From assembly GCF_000717245.1 (NCBI RefSeq), contig NZ_JNYQ01000002.1:558001-622000 (forward strand): a stretch of 64,000 nt of DNA, in the 5' to 3' direction. Positions 8,092-16,705 of this stretch are shown piece by piece. How positions within the stretch are numbered: the first letter of the stretch is position 1; every line of letters starts with the position of its first letter. A program made the translations under genes and the position numbers. The notes beneath the pieces are model-generated. The model ran no database searches. It worked only from the letters and a program-made list of their open reading frames with translations, and was not told the DNA's origin. The DNA is from Kitasatospora papulosa. GTDB taxonomy: Bacteria > Actinomycetota > Actinomycetes > Streptomycetales > Streptomycetaceae.

Positions 8092-11000
8092 ATGATCCTG
8101 CTCCTGTCGACGTCCGACACCGACCTGCTGAGCGCCCGTGCCGCGCAGGGACCGGTCAGCTACCGCTACGCCAACCCCTCCCGGCTCTCCCTCGACGCCC
8201 TCCCGCAGCTGCTGGAGGGGACCGACCTCGTCGTCGTACGCCTCCTGGGCGGTGTCCGCGCGTGGCAGGAAGGGCTGGACCAGGTACTGGCCACCGGCCG
8301 GCCCGTCGTCGTGCTGACAGGTGAACAGGCCCCCGACGCCCAGCTGATGGCCGCGTCGACCGTGCCCGTCGGCATCGCCGCCGAGGCGCACGCCTACCTC
8401 GCGCACGGCGGCCCCGCCAACCTGGAGCAGCTCGCCCGCTTCCTGTCCGACACCGTCCTGCTCACCGGCCACGGCTTCGAGCCGCCCGCCCCGGCGCCCG
8501 CGTGGGGCCCGCTGGAGCGGACCGCCCGGGACGTCACCGGGCCGACCGTCGCGGTGCTCTACTACCGCGCCCACCACATGAGCGGGAACACCGCGTTCGT
8601 GGAGGCGCTCTGCGCGGCCGTGGAGGACGCGGGGGCCCGCCCCCTCCCGCTGTACGTCGCCTCCCTCCGGTCGCCCGAACCCGAGCTCATCGACGAACTC
8701 CGGGCCGCGGACGCCATAGTGACCACCGTCCTCGCGGCGGGCGGCACCAAACCCGCCACGGCGTCGGCCGGCGGCGACGACGAGTCCTGGGACGCGGGTG
8801 CCCTCACCGGCCTCGACGTCCCGGTGCTCCAGGCGCTCTGCCTCACCAGCCCGCGCGCCGCCTGGGAGGAGAACGACGAGGGCGTCTCCCCGCTGGACGC
8901 GGCCACCCAGATCGCCGTGCCGGAGTTCGACGGGCGCCTGATCACCGTGCCGTTCTCCTTCAAGGAGATCGACGAGGACGGCCTGCCCGCGTACGTCGCC
9001 GACGCCGAGCGCGCCGCCCGCGTCGCCGGGATCGCCGTACGGCACGCGAGGCTCCGTCACATCCCCGCCGCCGAGAAGCGGATCGCGCTCGTCCTGTCCG
9101 CCTACCCGACCAAGCACTCCCGCATCGGCAACGCGGTCGGCCTCGACACCCCCGCCAGCGCCGTCGCCCTGCTGCGCAGGCTCCGCGAGGAGGGCTACGA
9201 CTTCGGGCCCGAGGAAGAGATCCCGGGCCTGGTCTCCGGTGACGGCGACGAGCTGATCTACGCGCTCATCGAGGCCGGCGGCCACGACCAGGAGTGGCTC
9301 ACCGAGGAGCAGTTGGCCCGCAACCCGGTCAGGATCCCCGCCGCCGACTACCGCCGCTGGTACGCCACGCTTCCCGCCGAACTGCGCGAGGCCGTGGAGG
9401 AGCACTGGGGCCCGGCCCCCGGCGAGATGTTCGTCGACCGGTCCCGCAACCCCGAGGGCGACATCGTGCTCGCGGCCCTGCGCCGCGGCAACCTGCTCAT
9501 CCTCATCCAGCCGCCGCGCGGCTTCGGCGAGAACCCGATCGCGATCTACCACGATCCGGACCTGCCGCCCTCGCACCACTACCTGGCCGCGTACCGCTGG
9601 ATCGCCGCGTCCGCCGAGGACAACGGATTCGGCGCGGACGCGATGATCCACCTCGGCAAGCACGGCAACCTGGAGTGGCTGCCCGGGAAGAACGCCGGTC
9701 TCTCCGCCGCCTGCGGTCCCGACGCAGCGCTGGGCGACCTGCCCCTGGTCTACCCGTTCCTGGTCAACGACCCGGGCGAGGGCACCCAGGCCAAGCGCCG
9801 GGTGCACGCGACGCTGGTCGACCACCTCGTGCCGCCGATGGCACGCGCCGACAGCTACGGCGACATCGCCCGCCTCGAACAACTCCTGGACGAGCACGCA
9901 CAGATCGCCGCGATGGACCCGGCCAAGCTGCCGGCCGTCCGCGCCCAGATCTGGACCCTGATCCAGGCGGCGAAGCTCGACCACGACCTGGGCCTGGAGG
10001 GCCGGCCCGAGGACGAGGGCTTCGACGAGTTCATCATGCATCTCGACGGCTGGCTCTGTGAGATCAAGGACGTCCAGATCCGCGACGGTCTGCACGTCCT
10101 GGGTGGCGCCCCCGCCGGCAAGGACCGCGTGAACCTGGTCCTCGCCGTCCTGCGCGCCCGTCAGATCTGGGGCGGCACGGCCTCGCTGCCCGGTCTGCGC
10201 GAGGCGCTCGGCCTGGACGAGTCGGCGGCCACCCGTACCGCGGCCGACGAGACCGAGGAGAAGGCCCGCGCGCTGGTCCAGGCGATGGACGACGCGGACT
10301 GGGACCCGGCGGCCGTCGCCGCCGTGGCCGCGGGGCACCCGCAGGCCGTGGCCGACATCCTCGACTTCGCCGCCCGCGAGGTCGTGCCCCGCCTCGCCGC
10401 GACGACCGACGAGCTCGACCACGCGGTCCACGCGCTGAAGGGCGGTTTCGTCCCGGCGGGTCCGTCCGGGTCCCCGCTCCGCGGCCTGGTCAACGTCCTG
10501 CCGACCGGCCGCAACTTCTACTCCGTCGACCCCAAGGCGGTGCCCTCCCGGCTCGCCTGGGAGACCGGTCAGGCCCTCGCCGACTCGCTCCTGGAGCGCT
10601 ACCGCGCCGACAACGGCGACTGGCCGACCTCCGTCGGCCTCTCCCTGTGGGGCACCAGCGCGATGCGCACCGCGGGTGACGACATCGCCGAGGCGTTCGC
10701 CCTGCTCGGCGTCCGCCCCGTCTGGGACGACGCCTCGCGGCGGGTCACCGGCCTGGAGGCGATCCCGTACGAGGAACTGGGGCGCCCGCGCATCGACGTC
10801 ACGCTGCGCATCTCCGGCTTCTTCCGGGACGCCTTCCCGCACACGATCGGCCTCCTCGACGACGCCGTACGCCTGGCGGCCTCGCTCGACGAGCCGGCCG
10901 AGCGGAACTTCGTACGCGCCCACACCCAGGCCGACCTCGCCGAACACGGCGACGAGCGGCGTGCCACCACCCGGATCTTCGGCTCCCGGCCCGGTACGTA

Positions 11001-11691
11001 CGGCGCCGGGCTGCTCCAGCTCATCGACTCGCGCGACTGGCGCACCGACGCCGATCTCGCCGAGGTGTACACGGTGTGGGGCGGGTACGCCTACGGCCGT
11101 GAGCTGGACGGGCGTCCGGCCCGGGACGAGATGGAGACCGCGTACAAGCGGATCGCGGTGGCGGCGAAGAACACCGACACCCGCGAGCACGACATCGCGG
11201 ACTCGGACGACTACTTCCAGTACCACGGCGGCATGGTCGCGACCGTGCGCGCGCTGAAGGGCACCGCCCCCGAGGCGTACATCGGGGACTCGACCCGCCC
11301 CGAGACGGTCCGCACGCGCACCCTGGTCGAGGAGACGTCCCGGGTCTTCCGCGCCCGGGTGGTCAACCCGAAGTGGATCGAGGCGATGCGCCGCCACGGC
11401 TACAAGGGCGCCTTCGAACTGGCCGCGACGGTCGACTACCTCTTCGGGTACGACGCGACGACGGGCGTGGTCGCGGACTGGATGTACGACAAGCTCACCG
11501 AGACGTACGTCCTGGACCCCACGAACCGCGAATTCCTCCAGCAGGCCAATCCGTGGGCCCTCCACGGCATCACGGAACGCCTCCTGGAGGCGGAGTCCCG
11601 GGGGATGTGGGAGAAGCCCGACCCGGCGGTGCTCCAGGCGCTCCGCCAGGTGTTCCTGGAGACCGAGGGCGAGCTGGAGGGCGAGGACTGA
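8092..11691 (+). CDS. cobN: Cobaltochelatase subunit CobN
   Basis: 1199 aa starting MILLLSTSDTDLLSARAA, directly after the cobalamin riboswitch. Large H-type chelatase subunit homologous to magnesium chelatase BchH/ChlH: YYRAHHMSGNTAFV (about 160), RIALVLSAYPTKHSRIGNAVG (about 330), and MIHLGKHGNLEWLPGKNAGLS (about 518-538), the core of the family. With CobS/CobT or ChlI/D-type ATPases, not found in this window, it inserts cobalt into hydrogenobyrinic acid a,c-diamide. Length is within the normal range for actinobacterial CobN. The long opposite-strand frame is a GC-bias shadow. Confidence 0.97.
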   Translation: MILLLSTSDTDLLSARAAQGPVSYRYANPSRLSLDALPQLLEGTDLVVVRLLGGVRAWQEGLDQVLATGRPVVVLTGEQAPDAQLMAASTVPVGIAAEAHAYLAHGGPANLEQLARFLSDTVLLTGHGFEPPAPAPAWGPLERTARDVTGPTVAVLYYRAHHMSGNTAFVEALCAAVEDAGARPLPLYVASLRSPEPELIDELRAADAIVTTVLAAGGTKPATASAGGDDESWDAGALTGLDVPVLQALCLTSPRAAWEENDEGVSPLDAATQIAVPEFDGRLITVPFSFKEIDEDGLPAYVADAERAARVAGIAVRHARLRHIPAAEKRIALVLSAYPTKHSRIGNAVGLDTPASAVALLRRLREEGYDFGPEEEIPGLVSGDGDELIYALIEAGGHDQEWLTEEQLARNPVRIPAADYRRWYATLPAELREAVEEHWGPAPGEMFVDRSRNPEGDIVLAALRRGNLLILIQPPRGFGENPIAIYHDPDLPPSHHYLAAYRWIAASAEDNGFGADAMIHLGKHGNLEWLPGKNAGLSAACGPDAALGDLPLVYPFLVNDPGEGTQAKRRVHATLVDHLVPPMARADSYGDIARLEQLLDEHAQIAAMDPAKLPAVRAQIWTLIQAAKLDHDLGLEGRPEDEGFDEFIMHLDGWLCEIKDVQIRDGLHVLGGAPAGKDRVNLVLAVLRARQIWGGTASLPGLREALGLDESAATRTAADETEEKARALVQAMDDADWDPAAVAAVAAGHPQAVADILDFAAREVVPRLAATTDELDHAVHALKGGFVPAGPSGSPLRGLVNVLPTGRNFYSVDPKAVPSRLAWETGQALADSLLERYRADNGDWPTSVGLSLWGTSAMRTAGDDIAEAFALLGVRPVWDDASRRVTGLEAIPYEELGRPRIDVTLRISGFFRDAFPHTIGLLDDAVRLAASLDEPAERNFVRAHTQADLAEHGDERRATTRIFGSRPGTYGAGLLQLIDSRDWRTDADLAEVYTVWGGYAYGRELDGRPARDEMETAYKRIAVAAKNTDTREHDIADSDDYFQYHGGMVATVRALKGTAPEAYIGDSTRPETVRTRTLVEETSRVFRARVVNPKWIEAMRRHGYKGAFELAATVDYLFGYDATTGVVADWMYDKLTETYVLDPTNREFLQQANPWALHGITERLLEAESRGMWEKPDPAVLQALRQVFLETEGELEGED

Positions 11692-11782
11692 GCGGTGGCG
11701 GGCGCACCGGCCGGGAAGCCCGCCGGCCGGTGCGCCGCCGCCCTGTCTTGCCTGCCTCCTGCGGCGGGTCCAAGCTTGTGGG

Positions 11783-12544
11783 ATGGGTGACCGAGCGGGC
11801 CACGCGCCCATGAACTCTGTCCAGCAGGCGTTCCGCCTGCTGGAAGCGGTGGCGGCGCACGAGCGTGGAGTGTCCGAGGAGCGGCTGGCGCGGGAGGCCG
11901 GGCTGCCGGTGGAGGCGGCCGTGCGGGCGCTCCGGGCCCTCACGAAGGACGGGTATCTGCGCAGGCTCGAGGACGGCGGGTTCGTGCTGGGCGACAACCC
12001 GGGCGTGGACCCGGGGGGCGACCACTCCGCGCAGGCCCTGATGAACCGGATCCGCCCGGCCCTCGCCTCGCTCCGGGACGACCTGTCGGCCGCCGCCTAC
12101 CTCACCTTCTACGAGGAGGGAGAGATCAGGATCGCCGAGATCGTCGACGGCCCGCAGACACCCAAGGTCGACCTCTGGGTGGGGTTCAAGGACGCGGGAC
12201 ACGCGACGGCGCTCGGGAAATGCGTACTGCGGGAGCTGGACGACGACGCCAGGGCCGAGTACCTCTCGCGGCACACGCTCGCCGATCTCACTCCCCGCAC
12301 GATCACGCACCGGGAGGAGCTGCTCAGGCAGCTCGAATCGTCGCTTCCGGCGCCGGTGGTCATGGACCGCGAGGAGTACGACCTCGGCACGGTGTGCATC
12401 GCGGTTCCCGTGTACAACGGCGCCACGCTCGGCTCGCTCGGCGTCTCGTTCCGGGCGGACCGGATGTACCGGACCAGTCAGTTCCGCGCGAGCCTGCTGT
12501 CGTCGGCGGACCGCGTGACCAGGCGCCTCTCCCTCGGGGGCTGA
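11783..12544 (+). CDS. IclR-family transcriptional regulator
   Basis: 253 aa from ATG 11783, or 244 aa from the ATG at 11810 (MNSVQQAFRLLEAV), which is the more usual family start. The N-terminal winged helix covers about residues 12-70 (ERLAREAGLPVEAAVRALRALTKDGYL). The effector domain follows, with GHATALGKCVLREL and a CIAVPVYNGATLGSLGVSF strand typical of IclR. It stands alone 92 bp after cobN, with no obvious catabolic operon beside it, so its target is unknown. Confidence 0.85.
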   Translation: MGDRAGHAPMNSVQQAFRLLEAVAAHERGVSEERLAREAGLPVEAAVRALRALTKDGYLRRLEDGGFVLGDNPGVDPGGDHSAQALMNRIRPALASLRDDLSAAAYLTFYEEGEIRIAEIVDGPQTPKVDLWVGFKDAGHATALGKCVLRELDDDARAEYLSRHTLADLTPRTITHREELLRQLESSLPAPVVMDREEYDLGTVCIAVPVYNGATLGSLGVSFRADRMYRTSQFRASLLSSADRVTRRLSLGG

Positions 12545-12617
12545 CGCACGTCAGGTGTTACGCGGGCCCGCCCGGCCTCCGCGAGCGCCTGCGGACCGCC
12601 GCCTCCCGGGGCCGCGC

Positions 12618-12955
12618 CTACGAGCCGGGCCCGCCCCCGGCCACGGCCTTGAGTTCGTCCAGCAGCTCCCTCATCACGGGCGCCATCCCGCGTTCCTCGG
12701 AATCCTCGAGCCAGCGTTCGAAGCCGACCTTGAAGACGGCGATCCCCGCCTCGGCGGTCAGGCTCGCGGCCGGCTCCGGCACACCCCGTCGGCGCAGCGT
12801 CCCGGCGAGTGCGGCCGACAGCGACGCGAGCTTGATCAGCTCGCGTTCCCGGAGTTCCGCGTTCGCCGTGATAACGGCCTGACGCTTCCGCGCGTACGCG
12901 CGCCGGCCCTCGAACATCTCGGAGACCGCGTCGAGGCCCACGGCCAGCACCGGAC
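12618..12955 (-). pseudogene. TetR-family regulator, C-terminal remnant (HTH missing)
   Basis: The frame ending at TAG 12618-12620 encodes a TetR-type ligand-binding C-terminus: EMFEGRRAYARKRQAVI, LRERELIKLASLSAALAGTL, GIAVFKVGFERWLED. Homology-like sequence stops at about 12955; upstream residues in this frame are the antisense of the neighbouring epimerase fragment. The whole N-terminal helix-turn-helix (about 90 residues) is absent. In relatives, a TetR gene of this type often lies divergent from an SDR gene; here the two broken genes meet head to head. It cannot bind DNA as a normal TetR protein. Confidence 0.8.
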
Positions 12956-12957
12956 GC

Positions 12958-13512
12958 GTGATCACCGAACGGGACAGGCCGATGATCGACGGCTCCCCGA
13001 CCTCGGTACGGGCGGCCACGGCGGAGGCGGTGCTCGCCCTCGCCCCGCGCGACGTCCGCGCCTGTGTGGTGCGGCTCTCCCCCACCTGCCACGGCGAGGG
13101 CGACCACGGCTTCCTGGCGAGCCTGGTCGCCATGGCGCGCGCCCACGGAGTCTCCGGCTACCTCGGCGACGGCGCCAACCGCTGGCCGGCGGTCCACCGC
13201 CTGGACGCCGCTCGGCTGTTCCGGCTGGCCGTCGAGAAGGCGCCCGCCGGCTCGGTGCTGCACGGCGTCGCGGAGGAGGGCGTCGCGATCCGTGACGTCG
13301 CCGAGGTGATCGGCCGCCACCTCGGCGTGCCCGTGTCCTCGGTGGCCCCGGAGGACGCGGCCGGGCACTTCTCCTGGCTGGGCGGGTTCCTCGGGCTCGA
13401 CGCCCCGGCCTCGCACACCCTGACGGGCGAACTGCTGGACTGGCAGCCGGTACACCCGGGCCTGATCGAGGACCTCGACAAGGGCCACTACTTCGCCGCT
13501 CCCGCCGCCTGA
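12958..13512 (+). pseudogene. NAD-dependent epimerase/SDR, C-terminal remnant (Rossmann part missing)
   Basis: 184 codons from ATG 12958 to TGA 13512. The sequence is the second half of an extended/atypical SDR: VRLSPTCHGEGDHGFLASLV, YLGDGANRWPAVHRLDAARL, HGVAEEGVAIRDVAEVIGRHL and the terminal HPGLIEDLDKGHYF. The N-terminal half with the TGxxGxxG dinucleotide-binding loop and the catalytic Tyr-Lys is missing, and the frame begins within two bases of where the adjacent TetR remnant ends. A protein could be made from the ATG but could not bind NAD(P). A deletion scar is the simplest reading. Confidence 0.8.
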
Positions 13513-13656
13513 GCGGGCCGGCCGCCCGAGCTGCGGTGCGGGGCCGTCCTCCGGGCCGGTCCCGCACGGGCGAGGCCGGGCCCTCGGCCTGGCGGTCGCC
13601 CGGTGAGGCACGCCCCCGACGGGACCGTCCCGCCCGGCCCCGGTGCCGCGCCCCCT

Positions 13657-13703
13657 GACCGGTCAGGAATCGAGAAGCGCGTGACGCGCGGCCGCCATAG
13701 CTT
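13657..13703 (+). promoter_or_regulatory. 22-bp AraC-type site and leaderless promoter of first VOC gene
   Basis: A 22-bp sequence (13657-13678, beginning GACCGGTCAGGAATC) recurs exactly at 14807-14828 before the second VOC gene. TAGCTT at 13698-13703 is a plausible -10, six bases before the ATG at 13710, implying a leaderless mRNA. The repeat sits where an activator touching the -35 region would bind. Confidence 0.65.
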
Positions 13704-13709
13704 CGTCAC

Positions 13710-14324
13710 ATGGCTTCCATCGCATCCGTCACCCTCGAGGTGGCCGACCCCACCGCCGCCGAACACTTCTACGCCGCCGCCTTCGGCCTGGGCCCCGAGC
13801 TCCGCGTGAGGGCCTCGGAGGCGCCGACGACGGGCTTCCGCGGCTTCACGCTGTCACTCACCGTCTCCCAGCCGTCCACGGTCGACTCCCTCGTCGACTC
13901 CGCGCTCGCGGCGGGTGCCTCGTCGGTGAAGCCGGTCAAGAAGTCCTTCTGGGGCTACGGAGGCGTCGTCCAGGCACCCGACGGGACGCTCTGGAAGATC
14001 GCCACCTCGGCCAAGAAGGACAAGGGTCCGGCCACCCGGGAGATCGACCGCTTCGTACTCCTCCTGGGAGCCGAGGACGTGCTCGCGAGCAAGCAGTTCT
14101 ACGTCGACCGGGGCTTCACCGTGGGGAAGAGCTTCGGCCGGAAGTACGTCGAGTTCGACACCCCGTCGAGCCCCGTCACGCTGGCCCTCTACGGCCGTCG
14201 CGCCCTGGCCAAGGACGCCGGGGTGCCGCCGGACGGCACCGGATCGCACCGGATCGTGCTCGACAGCGACAACGGCCCCTTCTCCGACCCGGACGGCTTC
14301 GAGTGGGAGAAGCCGTCGCACTGA
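13710..14324 (+). CDS. VOC-family (glyoxalase/bleomycin-resistance-like) protein
   Basis: 204 aa with two tandem VOC modules: residues about 3-90 (SVTLEVADPTAAEHFYAAAFGLG ... YGGVVQAPDGTLWKIAT) and about 105-200 (FVLLLGAEDVLASKQFYVDRGFTVG ... FSDPDGFEWEKPSH). VOC proteins bind divalent metal and include isomerases, dioxygenases and drug-binding proteins; the substrate is not evident. The gene lies directly upstream of an AraC regulator and shares its presumed operator with a second VOC gene beyond it, so it is probably AraC-controlled. Confidence 0.85.
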   Translation: MASIASVTLEVADPTAAEHFYAAAFGLGPELRVRASEAPTTGFRGFTLSLTVSQPSTVDSLVDSALAAGASSVKPVKKSFWGYGGVVQAPDGTLWKIATSAKKDKGPATREIDRFVLLLGAEDVLASKQFYVDRGFTVGKSFGRKYVEFDTPSSPVTLALYGRRALAKDAGVPPDGTGSHRIVLDSDNGPFSDPDGFEWEKPSH

Positions 14325-14406
14325 CACACCCCGCAGCCGTCGCCCCGCCCCCGCCCGATGAGCGGAACGCACCCGGCGGGGGGAGCGACGTGGCACGATC
14401 GCACAC

Positions 14407-14856
14407 GTGACGAGCAGACCGTCCGAGTCCCAGAACCTGCGTGACCTGGCGCTGCTGCGCCGGGTCCGCGACCGAATGGACCGGGAGTACGCCCAGCCCC
14501 TGGACGTCGAGGCGCTGGCCCGGGGGGTGAACATGTCGGCAGGGCACCTCAGCCGCCGGTTCCGGGCCGCCTACGGCGAGTCGCCGTACGGCTATCTGAT
14601 GACGCGGCGCATCGAACGGGCCATGGCACTGCTGCGCAGGGGGGACCTCAGCGTCACCGACGTCTGCTTCGCGGTCGGCTGTTCGTCCCTGGGCACCTTC
14701 AGCACCCGCTTCACGGAGCTGGTCGGTATGCCGCCCAGTACGTACCGGCGCCGGGCGGTGAGCGGGACGGCGGGACTGCCGGCGTGCGTGGCGAAACAGG
14801 TGACCAGACCGGTCAGGAATCGAGAAGCCCGCGCCGCCGGACCGCCGCTAGCGTGA
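14407..14856 (+). CDS. Small AraC-family regulator between two VOC genes
   Basis: 149 aa from GTG 14407. Residues about 15-115 form the double HTH of AraC proteins (LDVEALARGVNMSAGHLSRRF; SVTDVCFAVGCSSLGTFSTRF), and there is no separate ligand-binding domain. The last 20 residues (CVAKQVTRPVRNREAR) are encoded by DNA that also contains the 22-bp site used as promoter element for the next gene, so its 3' end doubles as an operator. CACGAT shortly before the GTG suggests a possible leaderless start. Confidence 0.88.
   Translation: MTSRPSESQNLRDLALLRRVRDRMDREYAQPLDVEALARGVNMSAGHLSRRFRAAYGESPYGYLMTRRIERAMALLRRGDLSVTDVCFAVGCSSLGTFSTRFTELVGMPPSTYRRRAVSGTAGLPACVAKQVTRPVRNREARAAGPPLA
14807..14854 (+). 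promoter_or_regulatory. 22-bp AraC-type site and leaderless promoter of second VOC gene
   Basis: Second exact copy of the 22-bp repeat (14807-14828), inside the 3' end of the AraC coding sequence. TAGCGT at 14849-14854 is seven bases before the ATG at 14862. Repeat-to-ATG distance is 33 bp here and 31 bp at the first VOC gene, supporting a shared architecture. Confidence 0.65.
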
Positions 14857-14861
14857 CCTGC

Positions 14862-15272
14862 ATGGACATCACCATTCACACGAGCGTCCTCCCGCACGAC
14901 GACCCGGACGCCGCACTGGCCTTCTACCGCGACACCCTCGGATTCGAGGTCCGCAAGGACGTCGGGTCCGGCGCGATGCGCTGGATCACGGTCGGCCCCG
15001 CCGGTCAGCCCGGCACGTCGATCCTGCTGGCGCCGCCGGCCGTGGACCCCGGCATCACCGAGGACGAACGCCGCACCGTCGCCGAGATGATGGCCAAGGG
15101 CACCTACGGCTGGATCCTCCTGGCGACCCCGGACCTCGACGGCACCTTCGAGAAGGTGCAGGCAGGCGACGCCGAGGTCGTCCAGGAACCGACCGAGCAG
15201 CCGTACGGTGTCCGCGACTGCGCCTTCCGCGACCCCGCCGGCAACCTGATCCGCATCCAGGAACTGCGCTGA
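14862..15272 (+). CDS. VOC-family protein (glyoxalase-like)
   Basis: 136 aa from ATG 14862 (MDITIHTSVLPHDDPDAALAF). A single two-module VOC fold: DDPDAALAFYRDTLGFEVRKD at the N-terminus and GVRDCAFRDPAGNLIRIQEL at the C-terminus, the latter carrying the usual metal-ligand glutamate position. It is expressed from the second copy of the 22-bp site. The frame is open for 26 codons upstream but those lie in the AraC gene. Function is not predictable beyond the fold; self-resistance or aldehyde detoxification are common roles. Confidence 0.87.
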   Translation: MDITIHTSVLPHDDPDAALAFYRDTLGFEVRKDVGSGAMRWITVGPAGQPGTSILLAPPAVDPGITEDERRTVAEMMAKGTYGWILLATPDLDGTFEKVQAGDAEVVQEPTEQPYGVRDCAFRDPAGNLIRIQELR

Positions 15273-15277
15273 GCCCC

Positions 15278-15316
15278 CGGCCCCCTCCGCAGCCCGACCG
15301 GCTGCGGAGGGGGCCG
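15278..15316. terminator. Hairpin between convergent VOC gene and secreted protein
   Basis: Perfect 16-bp inverted repeat (15278-15293 with 15301-15316) with a 7-nt loop, just after the VOC stop and just before the opposing stop. Confidence 0.6.
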
Positions 15317-15327
15317 TCCGGGCCCGG

Positions 15328-16452
15328 TCAGTCGGAAGCCGTTCCGGTGGGCGTCGTGGACCGCTCGATCAGGCCGTTGACCGTCTGGTCGCCGTGCGAG
15401 TCCATGGGCGTGGAGTAGTCGCCGACGGCCCAGAACTCGCCGGAGGCCCCGGCCGGCGCCAGATCGTAGAAGGTGTACGAGGGCCACCGGGTGTCCCCGT
15501 CGGGAGCCGGGGCCCCTGCCCCCTTGGTCCAGGTGGTGCCGTCGAAGTGCCAGAAGACCGCTTCGGACACGGCTGGTTCGGCCTGGTCGTTGCCCGTGAC
15601 CCAGAGGCCGCCCCGCCCGTCGGGAGCGATCGCGTGGAGGTACAGGTCGGAGAGGCCTCCCGTGATGTCCTCCCAGGCGGTGCCGTTCCAGTGCGCGACG
15701 CTCGGCACCGGCGAGGCGCCGTCCGGGGCGTCGGCCCACCCGGCGACGTAGACGTCGTCCGGGGCCACGGCGGTGATCTTCGCGGTGTCCGTGCCGGTGC
15801 GTACGGGAGGCTGGTCCATCAGCGTCCAGGTCTCGCCGTCCCAGTGGTACGTCACCGGGTGGCCGCCCTTCACCGGGTACCGCATCCCGGTGGCGTAGGC
15901 GTCGTCCGCCGAGAGCGCGTCGATGTCCCTGATGTCGACGCCGGCCGGCAGCGCGAAGGTCTGCCATGCGCCGTCCGCGTAGGTGTAGAGCGCGTTGCCG
16001 CCCTTGAAGAGGCGGCCGGCGACGGCGTCGAGCGGCACCTCGGGCCAGGAGTCGTCCGCGGGGCCGGCCGCGGTGACGCTGTTCCAGCGCTCGCCGTCGT
16101 AGTGCACGAGGGCCTGGCTCCGCCCCACCGTGCCGTAGGCCCAGACGTCGTCGGCCGACACGGCGCTGACGGACGACCACTGCCAGACGTCCGGAAGCCC
16201 CGGAGCGGTGTCCTCGCTCCACTGCTCGCCGTCCCAGCGCATGATGACGCCGTAGCCGTCCTTGCGGCCGACCGCCCAGGCGAGATCGTCGTCGACCGAG
16301 GACACGGACATCAGGGATCCGGCCGGGCTGTTGCCGGAGAGGGAGACCTCCCAGCCGGAGACCTCGGCCGCACCGGCACCGCCGGCCATGAGAAGGGCGG
16401 AGGCGAGAGCGAGTGAGACGGCCGCGGTGCGCGTGAGGTGCCGTACATGCAT
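15328..16452 (-). CDS. Secreted protein with beta-propeller-like repeats
   Basis: 374 aa with a clear Sec signal peptide (RHLTRTAAVSLALASALLMA, cleavage near GAGAAE). The mature part repeats a 40-50 residue unit: an aspartate-rich strand ending in a small hydrophobic (SVDDDLAWAVG, SADDVWAYGTV, SADDAYATG, APDDVYVAGW), then a WDG/YDG/WNG turn and a tryptophan strand (RWDGEQWSED, HYDGERWNSV, HWDGETWTLM, HWNGTAWEDI, HFDGTTWTKG). This suggests a 6-7-blade propeller outside the cell. No catalytic motif is recognisable. AAAGGA 12 nt upstream of the ATG is a good ribosome site. Confidence 0.75.
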   Translation of the reverse strand: MHVRHLTRTAAVSLALASALLMAGGAGAAEVSGWEVSLSGNSPAGSLMSVSSVDDDLAWAVGRKDGYGVIMRWDGEQWSEDTAPGLPDVWQWSSVSAVSADDVWAYGTVGRSQALVHYDGERWNSVTAAGPADDSWPEVPLDAVAGRLFKGGNALYTYADGAWQTFALPAGVDIRDIDALSADDAYATGMRYPVKGGHPVTYHWDGETWTLMDQPPVRTGTDTAKITAVAPDDVYVAGWADAPDGASPVPSVAHWNGTAWEDITGGLSDLYLHAIAPDGRGGLWVTGNDQAEPAVSEAVFWHFDGTTWTKGAGAPAPDGDTRWPSYTFYDLAPAGASGEFWAVGDYSTPMDSHGDQTVNGLIERSTTPTGTASD

Positions 16453-16705
16453 CGGTGAGCGGTCCTTTGCGGTGAGAGAGCTTCCCCGGACGCCGACGAG
16501 GCCCGTGGCCGGCCGGCTAGGGACCAGACTTCCGGCGGCACCCGATGGTTGTAGGGGCCCGCGACCGGATGCGCACCTCCGGGGGACGGCTCACCCGACG
16601 ACCGAACTGCCCCTGTCAGACGTTGGATCGCGAGGAAACCGGGCGGCCTTCTCCGCATCGGAAACCGAAGCGGATATTCCGGCCGTCGACCGCTACGATC
16701 CGCGC
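16453..16705. other. Intergenic region, promoters only
   Basis: About 250 bp upstream of the secreted protein and of the gene remnant at 16706. TACGAT at about 16695 could be a -10 for the remnant. Nothing else recognisable. Confidence 0.4.

Noticed and set aside
7627..11997. A 1456-codon minus-strand open frame opposite cobN
   Set aside because: It is antisense to a clearly conserved CobN and has the Arg/Val/Gly/Asp-rich composition of a GC-bias shadow frame.
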